Origin: Gimesia sp. | Lineage (GTDB): Bacteria > Planctomycetota > Planctomycetia > Planctomycetales > Planctomycetaceae | Direction: 5' to 3' | DNA: 64,000 bases | Assembly: GCF_040219335.1 (NCBI RefSeq) | Contig: NZ_JAVJSQ010000031.1 | Span: 186,001-250,000 of the forward strand | Part shown: in pieces, positions 52,031-62,657 of the stretch | Layout of the letters: every line of letters starts with the position of its first letter | Numbering within the stretch: position 1 is the first letter of the stretch | The notes under the pieces: model-generated | Database searches by the model: none | What the model was told of the DNA's origin: nothing | What the model saw: only the letters and a program-made list of their open reading frames with translations | Translations under genes and position numbers: made by a program

Positions 52031-55000
52031 ATGCAAATGATGTTTATGAGAACTAAACGTCGTCACCAGCCTGGTCGAATTGGTTCATTTCTTCAACGTT
52101 TACGTAGAGGTCGTGCTCGACGTTTGAAGAGTCTACGACTGAACGCAACAGTCCACTCCTATTCGACCGTAGAAAATCTGGAAGACAGAACACTCCTGTC
52201 GGCTGTTAATTCACTCATCGATCCTAACGTCTATGATTCGCCGGCCGATTTCAATCCTGATGATTACGGTATCGGAATCAACAACTCACCCAACCGGGGT
52301 TTGACCAACCAGACGCAGTCGCAACAGCGATCACAGGCCACCGTTTCTGAAGAAGACAAGCAGAAACATGAGAATGACCTGGGCCAGGTAGACTCCCCCA
52401 GCAATCCCTCTCAGTTTTCCGTCAATGAAGGCGAGAGTATCGGCACGACAGGAATCAATGATGATATTGGTTCAGCCCAGCTGATTTCTGGACTGGGAAC
52501 AGGCATGGATGACGAGTTTGATGCTGACGTCACTGGCTACCTTTCCAACGCAACCGCAAGTACATTCCTGTTCCCCTTTGCCGAAGATGATGGTTCCATT
52601 ACGCTGGCGAATGATCTGGGAATCGTTTCCGGAGAACAGGTGACAATTCAAAATGCCCAGCTGGGCAACGGGCCGCACGGTAGTGCGGGAACCGGAACGG
52701 GTGACTTCGACTTCTACCTGGTCAGTGGTGTCCAGGCAGGGGAACGAATCTCGGTCTCTGTTCGTGACTCCACTCAATTCTTCAACCTGGACCCGATTGT
52801 CGCGATCTACTCCAGTTCGGGATTCCAGCTTGCCTTCGATGACGATGGTGGTACATCCTTAGACAGTTTGCTGGAATACACGGCCACACTCGATGGTGAT
52901 TACTACATCATGGTCTCCAGTTTCTACACCGGTACTCCGAATGATCCATTCGATGAAACCAGTGGAAATGGTGCAGGAACCAACGCGCGGGCCGAAGGGG
53001 CTTACGACCTCACAGTCGGCCTGAACGTACAGGATGTGGATTACTATGCCGTTGAACTGGAAGCAGGCGACATTCTGGGAGCAAATGTGACAGGCGCAGG
53101 CCAGACGCTTGCCATGTATGGCCCCAGCGGTGGTTTGATTCAGCAGTCGTCTTTCTACCTGTCAGACATTTACCCAGCCAACACACCACTGCCCGGTGAT
53201 GGTAACGCTGCAGCTTCCTTTGTTGCTCCAGTTGCCGGAACTTATTACGTGGGAGTAACGGGAGATGTCGGACTCTATGACCTCCAGTTACGCGTTTTCC
53301 GTCCCGAACTGGAAACCCAGATGGTGGGTGCCATCCAGACGCTGTACATCGACTTTGATGGGGCAGACGTCGATCCATCCATCTTTGACAGCTTCCAGAT
53401 TTCACGCACAGCCACCATGTCCCCCTTGAGCTCCTTCCTGGGCAACTGGGGGCTTTCCGCTGCTGATGAAGAGGCGGTCATCCGGGCGATTCTGGCAACC
53501 GTCGAAGAAAACTTTGCCGATCTGGGACTGGCCAACAACGGTGATTTCGCCACGACCATGAATCCCGGTGATTACGGTATTCAGATTTTGAACAGTTTCG
53601 ATAACCCGGGTCTCGACGAAACCAACACCCCGAATCTCAGCCGCGTGATTGTCGGGGGAACGATCAACGAACTGGGCATAGGTACCATCGGTATCGCTGA
53701 GTCGATCGATGTTGGTAACTTTGATACTACTGAATCGGCTGTGGTGCTCCTGGACCTGCTCAGCAGCACCAACGCGGCAGATCCCAACTCGTTGAACAAT
53801 ATCGTCCGCAACTTCGGATCCAGCATGATCGATCTGATCGGAGTCGCTGTCGGAAATATCGTGACTCATGAAGCCGGCCACTTCTTTGGTCTGTGGCACA
53901 CCTTGAATTTTGTTGCTCCGTCACAAATCATCGACCAGGGTGGTAATCTCGCTAACACAATTGGACTTGGCAACGACAATATCTTCGGCACTGGTGACGA
54001 TATCGATGTCGATTTCAATGTCGGTCCGCTGAATGACTTCCTGGGAACCCAGGACAGCCCCAATACACTGGCCTTTGGCCTGTCTACAGGAGCGTTCTAC
54101 GGAATTGATTACGGCGATGCTCCTGCCCCCTACCCCACACTGGAAGCAGACGATGGTGCTCGCCATGACCTCGCAGGCGGCTTAACACTGGGTGCATCAA
54201 TCGATTTCGAAGCTGATGGACTTCCCAGCCTGGATGCTTCCGGTGACGGTGCAGACGATGATGGCGTGGTCTTCCTCGATCCCAATGGAAATATCACCAA
54301 CGGCATTTCCATCAGCGATAACATTGCCACTGTCGAAGTAACCGTCAACGGTGATGGTTATCTCCAGGGCTGGATCGACTTCAATGGCAACGGTGCCTGG
54401 GAAGCCAGCGAGCAGATCTTCACAGACGAGTTCCTCACTGCAGGCACCCACCAGTTGTCCTTCAGTGTCCCTCAGGGCGTGGGTGATTTCGTGATTGGCG
54501 AAACATTCGCACGCTTCCGCTTCAGTACACAGACCGGACTGGGTGTAACTGGTTATGCTCCTGACGGGGAAGTCGAAGACTATCGACTCGAACTGACGGC
54601 TTCCCGTTACGGAACGATCGTCTTTGATGACGCTACCTACGACTCAGGTGATCTGATCACAATTACTGTCACCGATGGCGATCTGCTGGGAGCAGGTACA
54701 GTCGATGTGACTGTGACATCAACCGGCGGTGACCAGGAAACCGTCACTTTGACGGAAGTCGGTTTCGGAACCTTCACAGGCACGATCAACTCTTCACCGG
54801 GAACACTGGTTGTCGGTGACGGTATTCTGCAGGTCGTCTTTGGTGAAACTATCACCGCGGCTTATGCTGACGCTGATACCGGAGAAGGTCAACCGGGTAA
54901 CTACCTGGGTGACTTCGTCTCGACTAACCTGAACAGTCCGCGTGACCTGGTCTTCGGCCCCGACGGCGATCTATACGTCAGTAACGGCTTTGAAGGCTCA

Positions 55001-56995
55001 GACGGATCCGATCATACGGTCGAGCGGTTCGATGGCCAGACAGGTGAGTCCCTCGGCTCCTTTGTGATCCCCGGCTCAGGTGGCATCGACGTTCCCAACG
55101 GTCTGGTATTCGGACCGGATGGCAACCTCTATGTCGCCAGTTCAGATACAGGACAGATTCTTCGATATGATGGCCAGACAGGTTCGATCATCGGATCAGG
55201 CGTCTTCGCCTCTGGTGGTGGTCTGGTTCAACCCCGCTTCATTACCTTCGGTCCTGGTTCCTCACCTGGTATCCCCGACCTCTATGTAGCGGATACAGGC
55301 TTCCTGCGTGATCGCATTTTACGCTATGATGGCCTGACGGGCGCATTCATCGAAGAATACGTTACCCGTAGTGAAGGTGGCATGGGCAAACCCTATGGCA
55401 TGGCCTTCGACAGCAGCGGAAATCTGTATGTCGCCAGTTACAATACCAACGAAATTCTGAAGTTTGACTCTAATGGAGATCCGGTTCCCGGCGGCCCCTT
55501 CATTGCTGCTGGAACAGGTGGGCTCGCAAATCCGCGCGGGATCACAATTGGTCCGGACGGACTCCTGTATGTCGCCAATGGTGCTACCGAAAGCATTCTG
55601 CGATTTGATCCCAACACGGGTGCATTCGTTGATAATTATACCTTCAACGCCACCATCCAGTTGCCTTATGGCATCACCTTCGGACCGGATGACAACCTGT
55701 ATGTTGTTGATACCGACCTGGGTAAAGTCCTGAAATTCGCCGGTCCCTTCGGTACCTCAACAGCCCGTGTGATTACGGACACCGCCCTGATTGTTGCCAG
55801 CAACGGCGTCGATTACGGTGATGCTCCCGCTTCATTCCCGGTACTCGATGCCGAAAATGGCGCCAAGCATGCAATCAATAACTACACGAACCTCTATCTC
55901 GGTGCCGGAGTCACTGCAGAAGCCGATGGACAGGAATCCGCGACAGCGAGCCTGGACACTGATGACGGCATTCTGCTCAACCCGATTATCGCCGGTGATA
56001 GTTCCACATCGATCACCATCATCTCATCCGGAACAGGCTTTATGGATGCCTGGATCGACTTCAATGGGGATGGCGACTGGGACGATCCTGGTGAGCAGAT
56101 TCTCTCCAGCCAGGCTGTTGTTGCTGGTGCTAATTCTGTTTCCATTGCAGTCCCTCTGGGTGTGACTGTCGGTGAAGTTGCAGCCCGCTTCCGCTTAAGT
56201 TCGGCTGGTGGATTATCGACCACGGGTGCAGCAGCGGACGGGGAAGTTGAAGACTACCTGGTCACGGTCGTGCCGCAAGGTTTCACCGGTCTGCTGCCCG
56301 ATCCGAACCGACCTGGAAAGTCAGCTCTGTTCATTACAGGTACTCAGGCAAATGATATCATTCTGCTCTCACAGACCTACCAGACCAATATCGTTCAGGT
56401 TCGCCTGAATGGCGTCAACCTGGGTGAGTTCACTCCCACGGGTGGCGTTTATGTCTGGGGCCTGGGCGGAGATGACCAGATTATCGCCGATGACACCTTC
56501 TATAACCGCGAATCCATGTTCTTCGGCGGACTGGGTAACGACTACCTCGTCGGCGGCTGGGGCAACGATGTCCTGGTCGGTGGTGCAGGGAACGATACCA
56601 TTGAAGGTGGTCCTGACGGCTTTGACATTCTGATCGGTGGTCTTGGTTCCGACTTTGTCCGAGGACATAACGAAGCTCTCTACACCAACTACGGTCAGAA
56701 TGGTGACATCCTGATTGGTGGAGCAACGGTCTATGACAATGGCCTGACACAACTGTTTGCGATCTACCAGGAATGGATCTCTGCCGATCCGTTTGGAGAC
56801 CGGGTTGCCAGCATCAGTACTCGCGTTGATAACGCATCCCTGGGCGTAAATAACGTTCGCCTGGATGATACAACTGTCTTTGACGACGGAGAACTGGATC
56901 AGCTCTACGGTGCCGTGGCCCGTGGTGATGACTGGTTCCTGCTCGATCTCGGCTACGATATCAACAACGCCGGTGCTCACGATATCCGACAGTAA
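52031..56995 (+). CDS. giant exported protein: PPC, metzincin, GEVED, NHL propeller and RTX-like repeats
   Basis: A 1654-residue protein. A strongly basic N-terminus ([14 protein letters not shown]) precedes LEDRTLLS (about 51-58), the planctomycete extracellular tag. Two prepeptidase-C-like beta domains lie at about 225-300 and 335-423 ([16 protein letters not shown]). A protease-like domain (about 430-690) has H613-E-A-G-H617-x2-G620-L-W-H623, the metzincin zinc site. Two GEVED domains end in DGEVEDY near 844 and 1402, flanking an NHL-type propeller (about 955-1237, repeated FGPDGxLYV). RTX-like glycine/aspartate repeats ([11 protein letters not shown], about 1498-1560) suggest calcium binding and secretion. 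ATGs at 52037 and 52040 are equally possible starts, since GGAAAG directly precedes 52031. It is probably a secreted or surface metalloprotease. Confidence 0.88.
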   Translation: MQMMFMRTKRRHQPGRIGSFLQRLRRGRARRLKSLRLNATVHSYSTVENLEDRTLLSAVNSLIDPNVYDSPADFNPDDYGIGINNSPNRGLTNQTQSQQRSQATVSEEDKQKHENDLGQVDSPSNPSQFSVNEGESIGTTGINDDIGSAQLISGLGTGMDDEFDADVTGYLSNATASTFLFPFAEDDGSITLANDLGIVSGEQVTIQNAQLGNGPHGSAGTGTGDFDFYLVSGVQAGERISVSVRDSTQFFNLDPIVAIYSSSGFQLAFDDDGGTSLDSLLEYTATLDGDYYIMVSSFYTGTPNDPFDETSGNGAGTNARAEGAYDLTVGLNVQDVDYYAVELEAGDILGANVTGAGQTLAMYGPSGGLIQQSSFYLSDIYPANTPLPGDGNAAASFVAPVAGTYYVGVTGDVGLYDLQLRVFRPELETQMVGAIQTLYIDFDGADVDPSIFDSFQISRTATMSPLSSFLGNWGLSAADEEAVIRAILATVEENFADLGLANNGDFATTMNPGDYGIQILNSFDNPGLDETNTPNLSRVIVGGTINELGIGTIGIAESIDVGNFDTTESAVVLLDLLSSTNAADPNSLNNIVRNFGSSMIDLIGVAVGNIVTHEAGHFFGLWHTLNFVAPSQIIDQGGNLANTIGLGNDNIFGTGDDIDVDFNVGPLNDFLGTQDSPNTLAFGLSTGAFYGIDYGDAPAPYPTLEADDGARHDLAGGLTLGASIDFEADGLPSLDASGDGADDDGVVFLDPNGNITNGISISDNIATVEVTVNGDGYLQGWIDFNGNGAWEASEQIFTDEFLTAGTHQLSFSVPQGVGDFVIGETFARFRFSTQTGLGVTGYAPDGEVEDYRLELTASRYGTIVFDDATYDSGDLITITVTDGDLLGAGTVDVTVTSTGGDQETVTLTEVGFGTFTGTINSSPGTLVVGDGILQVVFGETITAAYADADTGEGQPGNYLGDFVSTNLNSPRDLVFGPDGDLYVSNGFEGSDGSDHTVERFDGQTGESLGSFVIPGSGGIDVPNGLVFGPDGNLYVASSDTGQILRYDGQTGSIIGSGVFASGGGLVQPRFITFGPGSSPGIPDLYVADTGFLRDRILRYDGLTGAFIEEYVTRSEGGMGKPYGMAFDSSGNLYVASYNTNEILKFDSNGDPVPGGPFIAAGTGGLANPRGITIGPDGLLYVANGATESILRFDPNTGAFVDNYTFNATIQLPYGITFGPDDNLYVVDTDLGKVLKFAGPFGTSTARVITDTALIVASNGVDYGDAPASFPVLDAENGAKHAINNYTNLYLGAGVTAEADGQESATASLDTDDGILLNPIIAGDSSTSITIISSGTGFMDAWIDFNGDGDWDDPGEQILSSQAVVAGANSVSIAVPLGVTVGEVAARFRLSSAGGLSTTGAAADGEVEDYLVTVVPQGFTGLLPDPNRPGKSALFITGTQANDIILLSQTYQTNIVQVRLNGVNLGEFTPTGGVYVWGLGGDDQIIADDTFYNRESMFFGGLGNDYLVGGWGNDVLVGGAGNDTIEGGPDGFDILIGGLGSDFVRGHNEALYTNYGQNGDILIGGATVYDNGLTQLFAIYQEWISADPFGDRVASISTRVDNASLGVNNVRLDDTTVFDDGELDQLYGAVARGDDWFLLDLGYDINNAGAHDIRQ

Positions 56996-57016
56996 ACCAA
57001 CTACCCCACGTTAACC

Positions 57017-57060
57017 ACACAGCCCCTGAGAAATTCATTTTTCAGGGGCTGTGTTTTATT
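57017..57060 (+). terminator. strong intrinsic terminator behind the second giant gene
   Basis: ACACAGCCCCTGA (57017-57029) and its exact complement (57042-57054) flank a 12-base loop and are followed by TTTATT. It lies between the convergent giant and dus genes; the T-run faces rightward. Confidence 0.88.
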
Positions 57061-57076
57061 AATTCTGGCGCCTAAC

Positions 57077-58147
57077 CTACCAGCGCTCGACGGGACCGTT
57101 AGGAGTTTTGACCAAAGCGGTGGGAACAGAGGACTCGCGTTCTCCATGACGCTCACGGATCTGGGTGACAATTTCCTGAAATTCATCCGCGGATTCCAGT
57201 CGACGCAGACGGTCTTCCAGATCTTCCGGAATTCCCAGGCGGGCACCGTACCAGGCGGCAAACTTCCGAATCAACTGGCAGCCATAGCTATCATAATGCT
57301 CGATCATCAGATGGAAATGATGCTCGAGAAACGCGATCTGTTCCTCGCGGTCCGGTTCTTCAACGGGCTGCTCTCCTTTAAGTGTCATTTCAATCTTGCG
57401 AAAGATCCAGGGATCCATCATCGCCCCCCGGCCAATTGAAACGGCTTCACAACCCGTTTCTTCACGCATACGGAAAGCATCTTCGACCGTACAGACATCT
57501 CCGTTGCCGATCACCGGAATCTCCTGTACCGCTTCCACCGTCTGTCGGATGCCCTCCAGATCGACACTGCCCCCGAATCCCTGATTACGGGTCCGTCCAT
57601 GAATCGTAATTGCAGCGACGCCCGCCTGTTCAAATTCCCTCGCGAGTAACGGCGCGGTGATCGAATCCCGGTCCCAGCCCAGTCGCATCTTAACGGTGAC
57701 TGCCAGCGAAACCGCATCCACGACGTCCGCCACCATCTGACAGGCTTTTTCCGGGGAGCACATGATCCGTGCCCCACCGCCGCTGCCGTTGATTTTCGCC
57801 ATGGGACAGCCCATATTCAGGTCAACCGCCTCATAGCCGGCAGTTTCCAGCCAGCGGGCGGCTTTGACGAGTTCCTCAGTCACACCACCAAAGATCTGTA
57901 TCGTCAAGGGACGATCAGCTGTGGACGTCTTGAGCAATGCCTTTGATTTCCGGCTGCCAGCGAGCAGATGCGAAGCCAGCACGAGATCGGTCGTACAGAG
58001 TCCTACGCCTCCGAGACGGCGTAAAGCGACACGAAAGGCGTGCTGCGTATATCCCGCCAGAGGCGAGAGGAAATAGCGGGAACTCAGGGTACGATTACCG
58101 ATCCGGATTTCGGGAGATTCGACAGTACTCCACTTGATTAGAGACAT
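57077..58147 (-). CDS. dusB: tRNA-dihydrouridine synthase, DusB-type
   Basis: A 356-residue flavoprotein that reduces uridine to dihydrouridine in tRNA. The FMN barrel starts FLSPLAGYTQHAFR; the catalytic cysteine is C114 in DLNMGCP, followed by the glycine stretch GSGGGARIM; further FMN contacts are in TVKMRLGW, ITIHGRTRNQGF and VIGNGDVCTVEDA, with SIGRGAMMDPW near the phosphate. A C-terminal helical domain (about 270-340) binds tRNA. Which Dus subclass (A, B or C) cannot be proven, and B is the most frequent in this phylum. It is the last gene of an operon with maf and the zinc-ribbon protein. Confidence 0.9.
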   Translation of the reverse strand: MSLIKWSTVESPEIRIGNRTLSSRYFLSPLAGYTQHAFRVALRRLGGVGLCTTDLVLASHLLAGSRKSKALLKTSTADRPLTIQIFGGVTEELVKAARWLETAGYEAVDLNMGCPMAKINGSGGGARIMCSPEKACQMVADVVDAVSLAVTVKMRLGWDRDSITAPLLAREFEQAGVAAITIHGRTRNQGFGGSVDLEGIRQTVEAVQEIPVIGNGDVCTVEDAFRMREETGCEAVSIGRGAMMDPWIFRKIEMTLKGEQPVEEPDREEQIAFLEHHFHLMIEHYDSYGCQLIRKFAAWYGARLGIPEDLEDRLRRLESADEFQEIVTQIRERHGERESSVPTALVKTPNGPVERW

Positions 58148-58176
58148 AAGATTTGACGTTTTCTTTCCAATGCGTT

Positions 58177-58803
58177 TCAGCTGACTAACAGCAACAGGTT
58201 TTCCAGAGGCAATCCTACAACATTGGACAGGCTGCCTTCAATTCGCTTTACAAAGATACTACCAGCCCCCTGAACCGCGTAGCCCCCTGCTTTACCTCGT
58301 GATTCTCCCGTCAAAAGGTACCAGTCCAGATACTTGAGTACATGCGCACGCTCGTGAAACGTAACCAGCGTCTCACAAAATTCAGTCTTGATGCCTGTAG
58401 AGGAACGTAAACAAAGTCCGGTAATCACCCGATGGGTCTTACCCGCATAATCGTTTTCAAACCAGTCACGTACTGTCTGCTCCCAGCCGGAACTGTTTCG
58501 AGGCTGGCCCAGAACTACAAAATGCTCCGGTTGTCGTTCGACAACAACGATTGTATCTGAAGTTAACAAAAGAGCCTGATGCAGATCCACGTTGCACAAC
58601 TGCGCGAATACGTCTTCATTCTTATCCAGGCAGATCTCAGCCAGCCGTTCTTTAATCGCAGACAGATCATGCAGTCCCTCAAACCCAGCCTCCTCAGGAT
58701 TGAGCGGTGGAACCACTTCGATCGCCGATTCAGGCACCAGCTGCGTCAGCAGCTCTCTGCGTCGGGGAGAACGGGAGCCCAAAATCCATTTCTGAAATTG
58801 CAT
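58177..58803 (-). CDS. maf: Maf-family nucleoside triphosphate pyrophosphatase
   Basis: A 208-residue protein. Maf enzymes hydrolyse non-canonical or pyrimidine NTPs to the monophosphate and have been linked to septum control. Visible motifs: LGSRSPRRRELL at residues 8-19, the catalytic aspartate in TSDTIVV (D83), GKTHRVITGL, and KAGGYAVQGAG. The insert around 58-75 (LDKNEDVFAQLCNVD) makes it slightly longer than the common 190 residues. dus follows after 29 bases and the zinc-ribbon gene lies 13 bases upstream, so it is in the middle of a three-gene operon. Confidence 0.9.
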   Translation of the reverse strand: MQFQKWILGSRSPRRRELLTQLVPESAIEVVPPLNPEEAGFEGLHDLSAIKERLAEICLDKNEDVFAQLCNVDLHQALLLTSDTIVVVERQPEHFVVLGQPRNSSGWEQTVRDWFENDYAGKTHRVITGLCLRSSTGIKTEFCETLVTFHERAHVLKYLDWYLLTGESRGKAGGYAVQGAGSIFVKRIEGSLSNVVGLPLENLLLLVS

Positions 58804-58816
58804 GTCCTGCCTGTAT

Positions 58817-59080
58817 TCAAATTCGAGACCAGAAAAAAACGCTGATAATGGTTACTACCACGCCCAGGATTCCCAGCATCACCCACCACGAAGGGCGATC
58901 GCTCAGTGGATCCGTATTGCGAGTCAGATACTCACCACAGATCGGACAAGCGACAGCATCCTCATAGACGTCTGCACCACAATTACTGCACTCAATGGTC
59001 TCTGACTCCCATTCTTCATCGTATCCATCATCGGGACCATATTCGTCAGCATCATATTCAGAATCCCAGTCATCGTACAT
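58817..59080 (-). CDS. small acidic zinc-ribbon protein with C-terminal membrane helix
   Basis: An 87-residue protein, three parts: a very acidic head (residues 1-28, many Asp, Glu and Tyr), a zinc ribbon with C31-x2-C34 and C45-x2-C48, and one membrane helix (about 65-84) followed by a short RI end. Such proteins occur widely as tail-anchored zinc-ribbon proteins of unknown role. It begins the operon continued by maf (13 bases) and dus. The acidic head could contact nucleic-acid-binding or membrane proteins, which is speculation. Confidence 0.75.
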   Translation of the reverse strand: MYDDWDSEYDADEYGPDDGYDEEWESETIECSNCGADVYEDAVACPICGEYLTRNTDPLSDRPSWWVMLGILGVVVTIISVFFWSRI

Positions 59081-59429
59081 TTGAGTTTATCATCCTCTCG
59101 GCAATCTACGGTTGCAAATGAGTATAATGTACAGTGCAGCTTAACCCGATTTCTTTCACCAGCAGGAAAGGGGCTACGATACTCACTTTTTTGAGAATTA
59201 ACAAAACTTTTGCGTTGGATTGTGTGTCTCAGTGGTATAGAAACACGGAAGTGTTATTTATTAACTGAAACCTGGCGAACTATGCCCTCTCTTTCAGTTC
59301 ATGCATTGGCCTCTACTGATGCACCAGCCTGGATGAAGCTTGTCTGAGCTAAGCCTTCCCCAAGCACACCTTCGTGTGCACCCCGATTCGTTTTCATCAT
59401 TTTATTATTCTAGCTACTGGAGACTCAAG
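59081..59429. other. divergent intergenic region
   Basis: These 349 bases carry the promoters of the zinc-ribbon operon and the DUF1559 gene. A TATAGA box near 59240 with TTGGAT 15 bases before it is a weak promoter candidate for the rightward gene. A purine-rich GGAG lies seven bases before the DUF1559 ATG. No gene is seen. Confidence 0.35.
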
Positions 59430-60335
59430 ATGCAGCCTCGCAGCATCCGCCCCGTCCGCCGGATGGGTTTCACCCTGATCGAACTTCTTGTCGTGATTGC
59501 CATCATTGCGATCCTGATTGCTCTACTATTGCCAGCTGTGCAGCAGGCGCGTGAAGCAGCCCGCCGCAGTACTTGTAAAAACAATGTCAAACAGCTGGGG
59601 CTTGCCTTCCATAATTACCATGAAACACATCGCAGCCTGCCTCCCGGTTGGGTTCAACGATCTCTGTCTGCCTCCTGTCAGCCTTCAGCAACCAGTACAG
59701 GTAGCTGTTTGCCCGGTTGGGGCTGGAGCACCATGCTGCTGCCATTTCTGGACCAGGCGAACCTCTACAATGCACTGAATGTGTCGTCAGGCAATCTGAG
59801 TGTGACACCCACGGACCAGACAAAAACCAAAATTCCACTGTTTCGCTGTCCCTCCGATGTCGGCAGTGATCTGAACGCAGATCGCGGCGGACACGCGACA
59901 TCCAACTACAAAGGGATTTATGGTAGCCGTGGAACCGGATCAATCAACACCAGTCCACATAACGCTGCAGCCGGAAATGGTTCTTTCTGGTCCAACAGCA
60001 ATACCAAAATTCGTGATATTACCGACGGCACGAGCAATACACTCCTGATTGGTGAAACCGCGCGGGGTCGCGTAGGGGCGAATACCTACAATGGTGGCAT
60101 CTGGGTCGGTTACTATGACAACGGAAAAACGGCTTCCTGTGTCTGGAAAACGGAAAACCACCCTGGTTCACTAATCAACGGTACGCTGGCGTGGGCCTTC
60201 AGCAGTCAGCACACTGGTGGAGCTCATTTCCTGCTGGCCGATGGCGGGGTTCGATTTATCAGTGAAAATATTGACGGCACAACCTACGAAAACCTCGGAA
60301 AAATCAGTGACGGCAACGTCATTGGAGAATTCTGA
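59430..60335 (+). CDS. DUF1559 prepilin-like protein
   Basis: A 301-residue protein, start at ATG 59430 because GGAG lies seven bases upstream; the frame also runs on 30 codons to the left without a ribosome site. The N-terminus is a type IV pilin/pseudopilin signal: RRMG-FTLIELLVVIAIIAILIALLLPAVQQ, with the expected cut after G13 and E at position 5 of the mature protein. It continues with AREAARRSTCKNNVKQL and the DUF1559 (SBP_bac_10) domain, which ends with HTGGAHFLLADGGVRF. Planctomycetes encode many of these; they probably form pseudopilus-like or surface structures. A perfect terminator hairpin follows. Confidence 0.92.
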   Translation: MQPRSIRPVRRMGFTLIELLVVIAIIAILIALLLPAVQQAREAARRSTCKNNVKQLGLAFHNYHETHRSLPPGWVQRSLSASCQPSATSTGSCLPGWGWSTMLLPFLDQANLYNALNVSSGNLSVTPTDQTKTKIPLFRCPSDVGSDLNADRGGHATSNYKGIYGSRGTGSINTSPHNAAAGNGSFWSNSNTKIRDITDGTSNTLLIGETARGRVGANTYNGGIWVGYYDNGKTASCVWKTENHPGSLINGTLAWAFSSQHTGGAHFLLADGGVRFISENIDGTTYENLGKISDGNVIGEF

Positions 60336-60383
60336 TTTCAGTAATCGATCCGGGCTGATCCTCCAGGATCACAGATTTAAATA

Positions 60384-60420
60384 ACAGAGCCCCGATACAA
60401 AACATGTATCGGGGCTCTGT
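60384..60420. terminator. perfect 16-bp hairpin between convergent genes
   Basis: ACAGAGCCCCGATACA (60384-60399) and its exact complement (60405-60420) flank a five-base loop. Read leftward it is followed by TATTTAAAT; read rightward by CTCATTTC. It serves the hslU transcript and probably also the DUF1559 transcript. Confidence 0.8.
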
Positions 60421-60443
60421 CTCATTTCGGCGATATCGCTTGA

Positions 60444-61808
60444 TTACAGAATAAACTTACTGAGATCTTCATCTTCCACGATCGTATGCAGCTTCTGCTG
60501 CACATACGCGGCATCAATGGTGATCTTCTTTGTCTTTAAATCAGGCGCTTCATAACTGACCTCTTCCAGTAACCGTTCCAAAATCGTATGCAGGCGACGG
60601 GCACCGATGTTCTGTGTCGTCTGGTTGACCTGGAAAGCAATGTCCGCCAGCGCTTCCAGACCGTCCTGTTCGAACTTCACATCGACGCCTTCTGTTTTGA
60701 GCAGTGCCTGATACTGCATGGTAATTGAACTCGACGGTTCTGTCAGAATCCGCAGAAAATCTTCTCGCGTCAGTTCCTGCAGCTCGACGCGAATCGGAAA
60801 GCGCCCCTGCAGTTCGGGCATCAGGTCTGACGGCTTGGTACGGTGAAAGGCACCCGCGGCGATAAACAGCATGTAATCTGTTTTCACCGAGCCACTGCGC
60901 GTCTGCACGGTCGTTCCTTCGACGATGGGAAGCAGATCGCGCTGCACACCCTGACGACTGACATCACCGCTGCGGTTCCCCCCTTCTTCGGAAGTACAGA
61001 TCTTGTCAATTTCGTCGATGAACACAATGCCGTGCCGCTCTGCGAGATCCACCGCTTCCTCGGCAATCGCATCCTTGTCCATCAAACCTTCCACTTCCTG
61101 TTCCAGCAGAACCTTGCGGGCCTCTTTGACCATCATCTTACGATGCTTGCTCTGCTGAGGCATGATGCGTTCAAACATTCCCTGCAGGTCGACATCCATC
61201 TGGTCCATGCCCATATTCGAGAAGACCTGCACGGGAGAGTTTTTCTGCTCGACCGAAATTTCCACTTCTTTTTCTTCCAGGGCCCCCTGGAGGAGCATCG
61301 TACGAAACTTGTCACGGGTGCGCTCGTAGCGTTCCTGTGAATCCTCTTCCTTGACCTCTTCGGTGGATTCGCGGAAAGACGATTCCCATTCCGGACGGGG
61401 TATCAGTAGATCGAGCAGGCGTTCTTCAACACGAGCCTTGGCTTTATCCACCAGCTCAACCCGTTTTTTCTCACGCACCAGATTCTTGGCAGAGTCTACC
61501 AGGTCACGGATCATGCTTTCGACATCGCGTCCGTAATAACCAACCTCTGTGTATTTGGTGGCTTCAACTTTGATAAAGGGAGCATCAATGAGCTGAGCCA
61601 GCCGCCGGGTAATTTCCGTCTTCCCGACCCCCGTTGGTCCGATCATCACGATGTTCTTCGGGGTAATTTCCTTGCGAAGCTCATCAGGCAACTGCTGCCA
61701 GCGCCAGCGATTTCGCAGTGCGATTGCTACGGCGCGTTTGGCATCATCCTGACCGACAATATGTTTATCCAGTTCGGCAACAATCTGCCGGGGCGTTAGT
61801 TCGTGCAC
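60444..61808 (-). CDS. hslU: HslU, ATPase of the HslUV protease
   Basis: A 454-residue AAA+ unfoldase that feeds proteins into HslV. N-terminal [15 protein letters not shown], Walker [10 protein letters not shown] (K63), the pore GYYGRDVES loop (YYGRD), a long coiled-coil I-domain (about 110-240, Glu/Lys/Arg-rich), Walker [10 protein letters not shown] and the sensor region ending [25 protein letters not shown]. The C-terminal LSKFIL is the docking tail that activates HslV. The first 13 bases of the gene overlap the end of hslV, so the two are translated together. Length matches the family. Confidence 0.97.
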   Translation of the reverse strand: MHELTPRQIVAELDKHIVGQDDAKRAVAIALRNRWRWQQLPDELRKEITPKNIVMIGPTGVGKTEITRRLAQLIDAPFIKVEATKYTEVGYYGRDVESMIRDLVDSAKNLVREKKRVELVDKAKARVEERLLDLLIPRPEWESSFRESTEEVKEEDSQERYERTRDKFRTMLLQGALEEKEVEISVEQKNSPVQVFSNMGMDQMDVDLQGMFERIMPQQSKHRKMMVKEARKVLLEQEVEGLMDKDAIAEEAVDLAERHGIVFIDEIDKICTSEEGGNRSGDVSRQGVQRDLLPIVEGTTVQTRSGSVKTDYMLFIAAGAFHRTKPSDLMPELQGRFPIRVELQELTREDFLRILTEPSSSITMQYQALLKTEGVDVKFEQDGLEALADIAFQVNQTTQNIGARRLHTILERLLEEVSYEAPDLKTKKITIDAAYVQQKLHTIVEDEDLSKFIL

Positions 61809-62356
61809 TCCAACTCCTCCACGATAATATTATTATTCGTATAGATATCGATTTCTGATGCGATACCCAACGAGTTCTTGACGATTTCCGGGGCGGACAG
61901 ATCTGAATGTCTCACCAGGGCACGGGCAGCCGCAGTCGCGTAGTTGCCTCCCGAACCAATGCCAATCACTCCATCCGAAGGAACAACGACATCCCCCTGC
62001 CCGGTAATCAGCAGACTGTGTTCGGTGTTAACCACAATGATCAACGCTTCCAGCTTCCGCAGGACTCTGTCGGTCCGCCAGTCACGGGCAAGTTCGGTTG
62101 CTGCGCGGGGCATATTTCCGGGATAGTCCCGGGCTTTGACTTCAAACCGTTCCAGCAGCGAGAAGGCATCTGCAGTAGACCCGGCGAACCCACACACAAT
62201 CTGGCCATCCAGAATTTTGCGGATCTTGCGGGTATCACTCTTCATAACAGTATCGCCGTGCGTGACCTGTCCATCGCCGCCGATCGCCACTTTGCCGCCA
62301 TGACGGACAGTCAGTATCGTTGTTGAACGCCACTTCTTTTTATCTTTGGAACTCAT
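61796..62356 (-). CDS. hslV: HslV, peptidase of the HslUV protease
   Basis: A 186-residue proteasome-like subunit that forms the peptidase rings. A propeptide [11 protein letters not shown] is followed by the catalytic N-terminal threonine in [10 protein letters not shown], then [22 protein letters not shown] with the active-site lysine, and later [17 protein letters not shown] and [14 protein letters not shown]. It overlaps hslU by 13 bases and is the first gene of the pair. No heat-shock promoter could be recognised upstream. Confidence 0.97.
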   Translation of the reverse strand: MSSKDKKKWRSTTILTVRHGGKVAIGGDGQVTHGDTVMKSDTRKIRKILDGQIVCGFAGSTADAFSLLERFEVKARDYPGNMPRAATELARDWRTDRVLRKLEALIIVVNTEHSLLITGQGDVVVPSDGVIGIGSGGNYATAAARALVRHSDLSAPEIVKNSLGIASEIDIYTNNNIIVEELECTN

Positions 62357-62585
62357 AACTGCTGTTTCTTAATAAGATTCTGCTAGAAGAACTCTGATCA
62401 CCTTAGCGGGTAGACACCATAGAACAGAGACGACAGACATGCAAGCATCCGGTATCTGAATCATAGTCCCCCGGGTTTGCGTTTTTCAATCGCAGCCGGA
62501 ACACATGCGCGGTGTTTTATCTTAGACTCAACGCTGAGATGATCGGCAGGGATCACTGAGACAGGGAAAATAGGCTCGAATGCGC

Positions 62586-62622
62586 AGAAAAACAGCCCTG
62601 ACTCGTATTGAGCAGGGCTGTT
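62586..62622 (-). terminator. intrinsic terminator of the right-edge DUF1501 gene
   Basis: AACAGCCCTG (62591-62600) and CAGGGCTGTT (62613-62622) form a perfect ten-base stem with a 12-base loop. Read leftward the right strand is followed by TTTTT, and it sits 36 bases after the DUF1501 stop. The rest of the 62357-62657 gap, upstream of hslV, shows no gene. Confidence 0.8.
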
Positions 62623-62657
62623 ATGTCAATTCAGTGATGATCAGACGAACTGGACAC

